Source of the DNA: Solea solea
Taxonomy: Eukaryota > Chordata > Actinopteri > Pleuronectiformes > Soleidae
Length of the DNA: 64,000 nt
Assembly (NCBI RefSeq): GCF_958295425.1
Contig: NC_081149.1
Span: 22,987,964-23,051,963, forward strand
Reading direction: 5' to 3'
The notes under the pieces are model-generated. The model did not search any database. It worked only from the letters and a program-made list of their open reading frames with translations, and was not told where the DNA came from. Below are positions 34,641 through 44,045 of the stretch, one piece after another (the stretch's first letter is position 1; each line of letters starts with the position of its first letter). Both the position numbers and the translations under genes were made by a program.

Positions 34641-35403
34641 CCGGTGCTAACTGGTCGCTAGTTGTTTGCATGTTGAGCATCATTCCGTCTTCCTATCATC
34701 CATGAACTTAAAAATGTCCAATTCGTCAGCCTGACAGCATAAAATCCATGTCAGAATTTCGCCATGTTTTTGTCAGCTTTGTCTTTTTTCTATCATTTTG
34801 AAGCCAGTGTCTGTGTCACCACAGACACACAAACAATGGTGTGAACTTATTTCACAGTGGTTTGAATGAAAAGGCCATTTGTTTGTGTTGAAAAGTTGCA
34901 CACTACAGCTGTAAGTAAAAGAATGGAGTCAATTATGCAGTCTTGTTTGGATACCCAAAAATATCTCCCGCGACCCATCTGTTGGTCCTGACCCAGTCTG
35001 TGGGAATGACTGATCCACACTATCCAACTATACAATGCCTGGCCCCGAAAAAGTCTGGCCCACCTGGATTTAACGCAGCAAATAGATAACAGCCTTCCAC
35101 TGGATAATTATTGCAGTGATTGATATGTTTCAGCTGGCAACAAGTTATTCAAAAGACTGGAGAAATATCCTCCTGAATATGATGTTATTATTTTTCACGA
35201 GGGTCAAGTTAACAAAACCGCGCAGAAGGTTTTGCAGAAACGACCAACATTTGGTTAAAAACTGTAACACATAATCAAAACTTGAAAGGATAGTGATGAA
35301 TCCTCATCTTTGAGGGGGTAATGTGGTTAGATAAAGAATCTGAATGATCGTGATTCAACATGTGAAATTAAATCTTAAAAAAAAGGGCATTTTCTCCCAG
35401 GGA

Positions 35404-35675
35404 AACTGGATATTTTCTCTTTTCCAGACCAATCTCTGTAAACCCTAGAGATGGCTGTGTGTGAAAATCCCTGTAGATCAGCATTTACTGAAATACTCAG
35501 TCCAGTCCGTCTGGCGCCAACAGCCACTCACCAAGTCACTTATAACACCTTTCTTTGTCATTCAGCAGGTTGTCTTGACCATGCTCGCACGCCGAAATGC
35601 TGCAATGTCTGTTTCTGATTTAGGTAGTTGCATAAACAAGCAGGTGAAGAGGTTTACCTAATGAAGTGAGTGTTA
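35404..35675 (-). mobile_element. Tc1-like degenerate copy
   Basis: ctctgtaaaccctagagatggctgtgtgtgaaaatccc is the counterpart of ctgtaaactctagagatggttgtgggtgacaatccc at about 32000. It continues through caggttgtcttgaccatgctcgcac to the worn end tttacctaatgaagtgagtg. No open transposase frame remains. Confidence 0.75.
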
Positions 35676-37030
35676 AAATCACCCCGACACTAAAATATAG
35701 TGCACAAAATTTTAATAGGGGAGGCTTTTCAAACCGTTTTCACACAGCCAATGTGAACTTAATTACCTAACTATAAAATCCGCTGGCAACAGTTTGCATT
35801 TCAGCAAAGTAAAGGTTGAGGTGTTTTGTCTCCCTCGGTCTAAAATCCAAGTACCACCATTTCTAAAAGGATGAATTATTTCTCACCGTAAACTGAATGC
35901 ATGCAGTGTGAAGAGGAGAAATGGAAAAACTTGACGTGGTAGCAACAGTAACTTGGAGGGGCAGGGTTCGGCGTGGACTACAGTTGGTCGAGGCTGCCTG
36001 TGCTGTTATGTGAGAGATGTGCAGCTCGGAGCCTCTGGTCAGAGTGATGTAGCGCGGAGCCATTTCAGCCTGTCACCCTCAGCCTGCTGCCAGACCAGAT
36101 GAGACCAGGCAGCAGGAGCGAGGGGGGGGGAAACAGCATGGTGTATCACACCTCTCCTCCAGCTCAACTCCATGGTCTCCCCATGTGTCCTTACATGTAC
36201 GGTTGCATGCGATCTGTGTGTCTTTCACTTTTATCTCCCCTGTCACTTTGGTGCTGCGGGCCGACAGAGAAGGAAAAGGGAGATTTCTATTCTCAGTTTG
36301 TCTCCTGTCCCTGCCCACTGCCATCCCATAATCGTGTCATACAGAAAGCGAGGTACAGTCGTGCTGACCCTTTCTTTTCTACCCCTCGCTCGCTCAAACC
36401 TTGCACATTCAGAGTGTGTGTGGTGCAACACAGTGAAGTGGGCCCATTCAGCTCCTCCCTGCCTGAATGTGTGCGCTCAGAGTGAATTGAGCTTGACTTT
36501 GAGTCCCCATGACCCACCTTCCCTCCATCCCCACCACCAGCACCTCCTCCTCTTCACTCACTCACTCACACCTCCTCCTCCTCCTCCTCCTCCTTCCATA
36601 GCAGGTGGCGCCACTGGCAGCAGGGCAGAGAGGAGGCTTTGATTCCTAAGCCAGTGGGCTCAGTGCATATTCAAACTAGGGCCTTTTGTTTGTGTTGCTG
36701 CGAGGCCCGAGTCAGACTTGCATGCAGAGAATACAAATCAGACCTTTGACAGGAGCAGTTAACCTGCCGCTAAATATAGCTGCCCTGGGTCTGAAAGAGA
36801 TGGAGGGAGCACGGGGAGCGATGGAGGGAGCACATAGGGCGGGAGCGATGTAGGGAGTGAACAAAGGACGAGAACGAGGAGAGAAGTGAGCATGGAACAT
36901 ATAAAAAGGAGGAGTGGAAAGAGAAGCCTCTCTCTCTCTTTTTTTATATCTCAAGAAGCACATCAAGGATGTGGTGGAAAAGTATTTATAGATGTGACTG
37001 CTGAGCAATGCAGGGATGTATGCTAAGCCA

Positions 37031-37032
37031 GT

Positions 37033-37060
<28 letters not shown>
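37031..37060. repeat. (TG)n microsatellite
   Basis: About 15 units; another (TG)n lies at 37655-37681. Confidence 0.9.
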
Positions 37061-37063
<3 letters not shown>

Positions 37064-38228
37064 AGGAGGGGGCAAAAGAGAGAATAAATAAAAAAACACT
37101 GTCTGAGAGTGAGGAGCACGGTGGGGAGAGTGGCAAATGAAAGATAGGGAGAGTCTGTTTAATAAAGCAGCAATCTTGAGGGAGCGAGGGTGAGTGAGAG
37201 AAGGAGAGGGAATGAGAAATGTGCTCATACCACAGGGATCTGAGCAGACTGCAAAAGAGGGGGAGAGACAGAGAGAAGACAGAGAGGAGAAATTAGAGAA
37301 CCAAGGAGCCAAAGCAGCCAGGGAGCAGGACAGGCACAGGACTTAACAACTCAGCTGTCCTGTCCGAGCTCTTCACTCACTCCCTGATTGATCCCTGAAA
37401 CCACCAGCTTGCCACCAGGGGCCATCTTGGCTCAGGAGTGACCTCAGCAGTGGGATAAATTGTTGGACGATCGTGTCCACGTGGGAGACGGAAAAAAAAA
37501 ATAAATAAAAAATTGAAACTCGAGTTTGTGCAAATTACACATGCGTCGAGGAAAATGATCGAACCACCAAGTGATTGACAGGCAGCATGCAGCAGGATTA
37601 TGTAATACCAGAGCCGTATCAGCCGCAGTGATAGATGGTCAGATATGGTGTGTGTTAGTGTGTGTGTGTGTGTGTGTGTGCGTTTGCCGGCTCTTTCCGC
37701 CCAGTCTTTCTGATATATAGCAGATCCGCCCTCAGTGTCAGCCCAGTAAAACCCTGCATCCTGATACTATTTGACAAATAATGAAACCATGATGAATGGT
37801 GGCGCAGTCCCACAGTGTGCCCCACCTCGTCAGCTATACTGAGCTATTATGCAATGATGGAGCAACACCTACTTCCACACCAACACCATCACCACCACCA
37901 CCACTACTACTACTACTACTACGACAGGAGCATTCGCCGTCTACTTCCACTGCTACCCAGGGAGCTGGGCTGTGTAATCCCCGGCAGATAAGGCGAGGTT
38001 TGGAGAGATTTGGGAAGCAGAGATCCCGCTGAAGCTGCCAGTCCTCTCGCTGTGGAAATTCAACGGCTGGAAATCCCATGGGATTGGATTAGGATGGATA
38101 TAGAGCCAGTCACTGAGAAGTTGCTGTCAGGGAGCTGAATGCTCACAGTGCACATACACAGATTGTGCCCCTGAATAGGCAGGCGCTGAGACTTCCTTTA
38201 CTTGTGCATCAGGCAGTAATGCACTTAC

Positions 38229-38261
38229 CGGCTGTCCATCAGCTCCTAGTATGCGCTGCTG
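38229..38261 (-). other. candidate symmetric microexon with tandem NAG acceptors
   Basis: Read on the minus strand: a pyrimidine-rich ttgttttctttttcat, then cag cag cag, then CGCATACTAGGAGCTG…CAGCCG, then gtaagtgc, a near-perfect donor. Depending on which CAG is used, the exon is 33, 30 or 27 nt. All are multiples of three and encode (Q)(Q)RILGADGQP. The other two frames contain stops. Neuronal genes often carry such 3n microexons. I do not recognise the host gene and see no convincing neighbouring minus-strand exons. Confidence 0.3.
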
Positions 38262-39436
38262 CTGATGAAAAAGAAAACAATTATGAAGAGGGGGGGAGAA
38301 AAAAAGCATTCCAAATTCATGCACATTCATGATTTAGTAGCATTGGAGGCGGAGCCCAGAATTAATAACAGAAAATGTCCATCATTTTAACCAGAATTTA
38401 AATGCAGTACCATCTGTAGTTTTGAAAAGTTAATTAGCCCAACGTGCAACGCGGTCGTGTTCAGGGCAAACGGCTCCAAAGTGGAGCTCTCCAGGCAACC
38501 TGCCAAGGCCTAATGAGTGTCTCCTGGTGTGCAGGTTTATCATGTGAAGACTTTGGTGAAGGTTACATTTGAATAATTTCCAAGCCTTAGTTAGAGACTA
38601 ATGTGGTTATTATAGCCTAATGGAATCAAGACGCTGATGAGCCAAAGGAGAAAACTGAGGCAACACAAAGTCCACTGACCATAAAAATGAAAACGCCAAG
38701 TTAATGATGGACTTGCGTGTGTGTCCCTTTAATGTCCTGACACGCAGTGCGCTAGGTTAGCGGAGCAGTCATGGCTAAGTGACTAGCAAGACTTGCTAAG
38801 GTTGCTAAAGCGATGTCCAGAGGGAGAAGGACCTTCACTAAGATCTTCAGCCGTGTGATAAATGTACTGTATATGATCTGATTGGTTATAGCACCTTGGC
38901 TTGTAATATTTGCATATTGTGACTGGACTAGGCCAACGCTCATGCTGTCACTAACAGCTGACTCACATACACACACCAACTGAAATGCTTCTCATTCACT
39001 TTGCTGGACTTTTGAAATGGGGGAATTCATTTCAGGTTCACTTATTTATACGTAAATTCTGCAAACGACAAAATTAAAAAGTAAAATTGAAATGCTATGA
39101 TAGTGTTTTTATTTACAGTGTATATGTACAAATGAAAATGGGCTTTATTGCCGAGCAAATAACACCATTTGCTTGGAAACAATTATTTATCTACAGAGTT
39201 CCTTCACAAAAGTTCCTGCCGAAAAGGCTCCAATGTAGTGTTTGTTTCTGCGACTCTGTCAATCAAAAATTGGTTCCACCTTTCAGACATTTCCTCCAAT
39301 CAACATGCAGAACCCCAGCGTCCGCGCCTCGCCCCCTGCTCCCTTGACTCAGAGAGAAGCCGAGCTTCCCTGGAAGTGATGTTTTTGCCGCATTTGTCCA
39401 ATCACCATCAAGCTCACTGCAGTGAAATAAACCTAC

Positions 39437-39602
39437 TCTCAGTGTTTCCCAGTCCTGGTCCCCTCCCCTGAATGTTTTAGATGTTGCCCTGCTACAACAC
39501 ACCTGATTCAAATGAATGGGTAATTATCAGGCTTTTTGCAGAGCTTGACAACATCTAAAACATGGAGGACAGTGGGTCTCTGAGGACCAGGATTGGGAAA
39601 CC
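39437..39602. repeat. hAT-like MITE with CAGNGTTTCCCA ends
   Basis: Starts cagtgtttcccagtcctggtcc and ends ggaccaggattgggaaaccctg, a TIR of about 22 bp with few mismatches. Internal arms ttttagatgttg…caacatctaaaac are also inverted. The centre aacacacctgattcaaatgaat is typical of the abundant fish family with a TIR reading CAGGGTTTCCCAA. Confidence 0.85.
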
Positions 39603-39914
39603 CTGCAGTTGAAGCTGAACTTCAAGTGGTTTTAATGTGGAGGCTGCTACAGGAAAATTACGTAAGACGATCTGTCATCCGCGATAAACAGCTAGAACAC
39701 GTTCTAATCAAGATGAGTATTGAAATGTGAATACATCACAGTACACATCTGACCACAGTTCAGAGGAAGCTGAGCTTCCCCTGTTGTCTTGAAGCAATCG
39801 CCACTGCTTTGAATGGCGCCGTGTCAAGTGTTGCCAAACTGCATTGTGGGTCTGTTGCTTTGCTCGCTCTGCGTGCAACATAAGCCAAGTCAAGTCACGC
39901 TATACAAATACTAC

Positions 39915-40572
39915 AACCCAGGCAACCCCATCCTATTTCTGTTGTACAGTACATGCTGCCTCTGGGATCAATATTTCAGAAATATGGTGTATCCTTCCAT
40001 TGTTGTGCTGAGGATGTGCAAATGTACCCGCCGCTTTATTAATGGGGAAACAGGGACTCTCTCCAGCCCTAACTTGTCTGTATTAATGATATTACAACAT
40101 GGATGACTCTAAATTTCCTTAACTTAAATGAGAATAAAAGAGAAGTCAGAGAGTTTGATCACCATGGTTAAGTGGATGTGGATGCATTGAGCCCTCTGGC
40201 CCCAGAAACCCACTTTTCTGTTAAAAGCCTTGGCGTTCAGTATGACAGTGCTTTTACATTTGATAAGGAAATCTCAGCACCCTGAGCTCAGAGCTCTGAT
40301 ATCAGGTTGCTTTTAGATGTGCCTAAAACCTGACTAACCTTTTCCGTCGCTGTCCCCAAACTATGGAACATTTTACTCATGGAAATGAAATATGCCCTCA
40401 CCAATTAACATTTTAAGTCACTTTTAAAGACACGCCTATTCTCCTTGGCCTTCACTTCAGGATGAGAATAGTGAATATTTTGTATGTGTTATACCTTGTT
40501 CTTGTGCTTTTTACTTGTAAGGCACTTTGGGTTTTTACATGTGCTCTAAAAATAAAGTTGACTTGACTTGAG
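39915..40572 (+). mobile_element. L2/Rex-type LINE, 5'-truncated and degenerate
   Basis: In pieces across frames, one can read the end of a reverse transcriptase: ATGCAEDVQ-like (the usual YADDTQ), WMTLNFLNLNENKREV, VKSLGVQYDSAFTFDKEIS, then PKLWNILLMEMK and SLLKTRLFSLAF. Stops and frameshifts break it throughout. It ends aaaaataaagttgacttgacttga, a short TTGACT repeat tail. Only the 3' end survives, as is usual for LINE insertions. Confidence 0.82.
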
Positions 40573-41150
40573 GTGCTAGACGATCAAATCAAACTTGTTC
40601 TGCCCGTTACCAGTGTTTTGTCTTTGTTTTGTTAGGTTCTTTGTTGTTGTTGTTGTTGTTTTTTGGGACAAAGTGCACCCAACAATGACAGAAATGGCTG
40701 CAACATCACTTTAGCACTTTGTGTCAGACATGGCAGACACTGCTCTGCCAAGCTCAGATCCAGCACCAGACATCAGATGTGCCCTCTGTTGAGCGTTAAA
40801 GTGCCATGCACTGTACACAAGAAAGTTCTCAACTTTTGCTGCACCACGACATAAACGAAGCCAAGCAACAAGGCCCCACAATGCAGTTCTGCAACACTTG
40901 ATGTCCTCCATTTAAAGTGAATCGGAGGCATTTTCAGAGCGACTGGACCACACCAGATATTAGACTGAATGCCTTGAGACTCTTCTCCTGTAACAATACA
41001 AATCATTCCATTTTATTCTTTATGTGATTCATTTATTTTAGTATTTATTTGAATTTTCCTCAAAAAAAAAAATCCCTCAGAATGTCATCAGCCATGGGCG
41101 CACCTCATCATCTTCATCATCACCATCATCATCATGGTATACGGCTCAAT

Positions 41151-41176
41151 CGGCTTCTTCTTCTTCTTCTTCTTCT
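41151..41176. repeat. (TTC)n trinucleotide run
   Basis: cttcttcttcttcttcttcttct; short (CAT)n-like runs precede it at 41110-41135. Confidence 0.9.
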
Positions 41177-41235
41177 CTGTGAATCCTGAAGCGTTGAGTC
41201 TCCTCTGCCGCGCCCCTTTGACCACGCTTGATTCG

Positions 41236-41521
41236 TAACAATGGGAGGACGAGAGAGAGAGGGAGAGAGAGAGAGAGAGAGAGGCAGAGAGAGAGAGAGA
41301 GAGAGGGCAGAAGCAGCAGAGCCACAGATTTCACAGATCTACAGGGAGGATAAAGGGTGCAGAGAGTCTGCCTCTCCTCTTGGATCTGTCCCCCTCCTCT
41401 TTTTTTTACCTTCATTTCTTTTTTTTTCCTTACAAGGGAGAGGCTTTTTGCGGGTGGAGGGAGAAAAAGAGAAAGAGAGTGAGTTGGAGAGGGGGGCGTT
41501 TCCCCATCTCTCTCTCGCTCC

Positions 41522-41554
<33 letters not shown>

Positions 41555-41575
41555 CCTCTCTCTCTCTCTCTCTCG
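41236..41575. repeat. inverted (GA)n … (CT)n pair
   Basis: A nearly pure (GA)n at 41250-41306 is followed 200 bp later by (CT)n at 41518-41575 on the same strand. The two are complementary, so a transcript through this point could fold into a long stem. The region also gives false low-complexity frames on both strands. Confidence 0.9.
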
Positions 41576-41588
41576 GTGTGATTTCCAG

Positions 41589-41656
41589 ATGCTGCCAAAT
41601 TGCGCTCTCGTCGACTTGAGTACATGAGGAGGAACTGACAGACTTCCCACACCGGG
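41589..41656 (+). other. candidate leader exon
   Basis: Preceded by (CT)n and tgatttccag, followed by CACCGGG|gtgagtatgg, a consensus donor. All three frames contain a stop within 68 nt; the longest stretch is AAKLRSRRLEYMRRN before TGA. A non-coding leader exon, or the 3' end of a first exon starting upstream, is the simplest reading. No gene identity can be given. Confidence 0.25.
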
Positions 41657-42156
41657 GTGAGTATGGAATAGATTCTCCACAGATGCTGCTGCTGCTGCCA
41701 TTCTCACCGTAATCCGTTTGACTCAGTGCTGCTGTGTAATAAAATGAACGCACATGCGTGAAGATGCGCACGGATGGATAGACGTGTGCGTGTGTGCGCC
41801 AAAATGTGGCTGGAGGAGAAAAAAAAAAAAAGCTGTCAGTTTTATCAGATGCGCGCACTCACTCCAATGTTTGAGCAACGCAAAGAAGAACAAGAGCAGA
41901 ATGGAGAGAAAGAGAGAGAGAGAGAGGTGGAGGAGAAGAATGACGGGGTGGAGAGAAGAGAAAAAGAGAAGCGCTCTGTGTTTCAGTCGCATCACATCAC
42001 AAAGCCAACTGTGGCAAACCCCTGTCACATGTCTTTTTTCCTCCTTCCTTTATACTCTGATCATTTCATCCTTCTCTTTCATGTTTCCAAACTTGCTGCG
42101 CTTTTTTCCCTCTTTCTCTTTTTTCTTTCTCCTAAATTGTTCATTTGTCACCGCAG

Positions 42157-42285
42157 GACTGAACGAGGATGAAAGAGTTGAACGTGACATCGCTTGTTGC
42201 TTACATTTGCAGTGACTTGTCGTCATGTTGAAAGTGAACGCTCTGCTGCTGCTGCTGCTGTCCATGACTTTAGGATCTAACTGAT
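42157..42285 (+). other. candidate second leader exon with small open frames
   Basis: A good acceptor (tgttcatttgtcaccgcag) precedes 42157, about 500 bp downstream of the 41656 donor. Inside are MKELNVTSLVAYICSDLSSC*, whose stop overlaps the start of a second frame, and MLKVNALLLLLLSMTLGSN*, which looks like a signal peptide but stops at 19 codons. No clear donor follows within the stretch, so its 3' end is undefined. Confidence 0.2.
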
Positions 42286-43137
42286 GGAGCTCATTGATTC
42301 AAAACACTAGGGGAAAAAAAGTAGAGGAGAGGAGGGTGGAGTAATGATATATATTGATTTACTTCATATTTTGAATTGTGTTTATTTAAATGTATGTATT
42401 TGTTGCTGAAGTGAACAGTTGGGTGTCAGTGGATTCTTCCTGTGTCTGTGGTGTTCCTGACACTGTATTCTTCAGCTTCTCAGTCAGGCCCTTTTTTCCT
42501 TCCACATTCCCTTTCATGTATGTCGGTGAATGTCATGTCCATGTGGGATAAACGCTGTACACTTTCACTCTGTGAGCGTTGCAGTCGGAGCTGGAGCCTG
42601 AGCTGGAACTGCTATATTGTGAAGTCCTCTTCAATTGATTGGTTTTAGCTTCACTTCAATGAAATATTCAAGCTTTCTCCCTCAGATCCCCCCTCCCCTC
42701 CCCTACCCTCCCCTCGACTCCCCTCCCCTCCTCTTCCCTTCGCCTTCCTGTGAGCTGTGTAATTCAATAATCTGTGAATATATCAATCTGTATCAGAGTA
42801 AATATTACCTATGGCCCATAATCAATTCACTTTATAGCATTTGTAATTCAGTTGGTAGCTTTTGGAAGTGTGTGTGTAGCAGTGCAATGTGCATGTGTGT
42901 GTGTGTGTCACAGAGAAAAAGCATCAATTTTAGTGTGTGTGTGAGTGTGTCCCTCCCCACTGGCTGCCTCTCAGTGTGTGCATGTGCTCAGCCCCTCCAG
43001 CACATTGGCAAGCATGAACTCCCTGAACTCAATCCTTGTCCATTAAATTCCTATTGATCAAGCAGCAGAGAGAGACATAAAGTTCCATCTCCTCGGTTTC
43101 ATGTGGGCTCGGCTTGGAGCTAGCTCTCTGTCTTTTA

Positions 43138-43140
<3 letters not shown>

Positions 43141-43170
<30 letters not shown>
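43141..43170. repeat. (TC)n microsatellite
   Basis: Fifteen units followed by a purine-rich stretch (gaggagaaggg…) of about 120 bp. Confidence 0.9.
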
Positions 43171-43173
<3 letters not shown>

Positions 43174-43416
43174 CTCCAATGAAGAGGAGAAGGGAGAGAA
43201 AAAGAGAGGCGAAGAAGGGAGGAAGAGAAGGAGGAGGAGGAGGAAATAGAAGAGAAAAAGGGCTGGTTGAAGCCTTGGGAATCCATTAGGAGAGATGGAT
43301 GAAGAGAGGAAATAGGAATGAGCTAACAGTGATTACTAAATCGTACTTAGTGCCATGTTCGAGGAACAATTGTGTTTATGTGCACGTGCGTGTGTGTACT
43401 TTGCACATTTTTTCAC

Positions 43417-43441
43417 GTGTGTGTGTGTGTGTGTGTGTGTG
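43417..43441. repeat. (GT)n microsatellite
   Basis: About 12 units. A short (AC)n at 43556-43575 and a longer (GT)n at 43662-43694 follow within 300 bp. Confidence 0.9.
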
Positions 43442-43657
43442 CGTGCAGGGGAGACCTCCATTTAGTAACGCAACAAAGCGGCACATATCTCTCCACTGGG
43501 AGCTGTCCTTGGTTCTGATCCGCGGCCCTATGCTCCTGCTGCTACACTCCACCCAACACACACACACACACACACTCCCCAATCATTGCCTTCCTGCCCC
43601 CTCCCCTCCACCCTGTTGATTGACATCCACATGCTCTCCATTTGGCTCGCTAAAGGC

Positions 43658-43696
<39 letters not shown>

Positions 43697-43782
43697 CACG
43701 CATACATGTGTGCACCTCAGTTTGTTTGAGTGGCAGAGGGTGTTGTTTTTCGGGTGGAGCGGGAGGGAGGGAGGCTGCGGGG

Positions 43783-43809
43783 TGTGTGTGTGTGGGGGGG
43801 GGGGGGGGG
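43783..43809. repeat. (GT)n passing into a G homopolymer
   Basis: ggtgtgtgtgtgtg followed by an uninterrupted run of 16 G. Runs of this kind are prone to assembly error and quadruplex formation. Confidence 0.9.
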
Positions 43810-44017
43810 ACTGGACCATCCTCAGAGGGTCTTGAGCAGAGAGGATGCTGGGAAAAAAAAAGAGAGGGCTGTGAGGAGGAAAAACAAAACATCTGTGCGG
43901 TAATTGGGCTCCCTTTAGTATTGTAACGCATACATTGACATCTGTTTGATAATTGGCTACCCTTGCTCCTCGGCGTGTGTCATGCTAAATGCTGGTTTGG
44001 TGGATAGGGAAAGAAAG

Positions 44018-44045
44018 AAAGGAAGAAAGAAAGAAAGAAAGAAAG
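44018..44045. repeat. (GAAA)n microsatellite
   Basis: gaaagaaagaaaggaagaaagaaagaaagaaagaaaga, nearly pure. Confidence 0.9.

Larger units (their letters stand above)
31645..41235. other. non-coding stretch rich in transposon remnants and microsatellites
   Basis: Holds Tc1-like fragments (31891-32180, 32680-32838, 35404-35675), the SINE (32328-32640), a MITE (34155-34640), a hAT-like MITE (39437-39602) and a LINE 3' end (39915-40572). Two exon-like islands are listed separately (33988, 38229). The blocks 35.7-36.1, 37.3-37.8 and 38.3-39.4 kb show nothing I can name. Confidence 0.55.

Noticed and set aside
36172..36642. 156-codon plus-strand frame
   Set aside because: Overlapping frames are open on both strands, no homology recognised, and (CCT)n supplies much of it.
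37796..38032. 78-codon frame with Pro run
   Set aside because: Built on (CAC)n/(TAC)n trinucleotides; no splice context.
41241..42215. Several 120-150 codon frames around 41.2-42.2 kb
   Set aside because: Arg/Glu and Ser/Leu runs come from (GA)n and (CT)n; other parts show no family signature.
42219..42282. Secreted-protein start MLKVNALLLLLL…
   Set aside because: The frame stops after 19 codons with no donor inside it; Leu run is a (CTG)n repeat.
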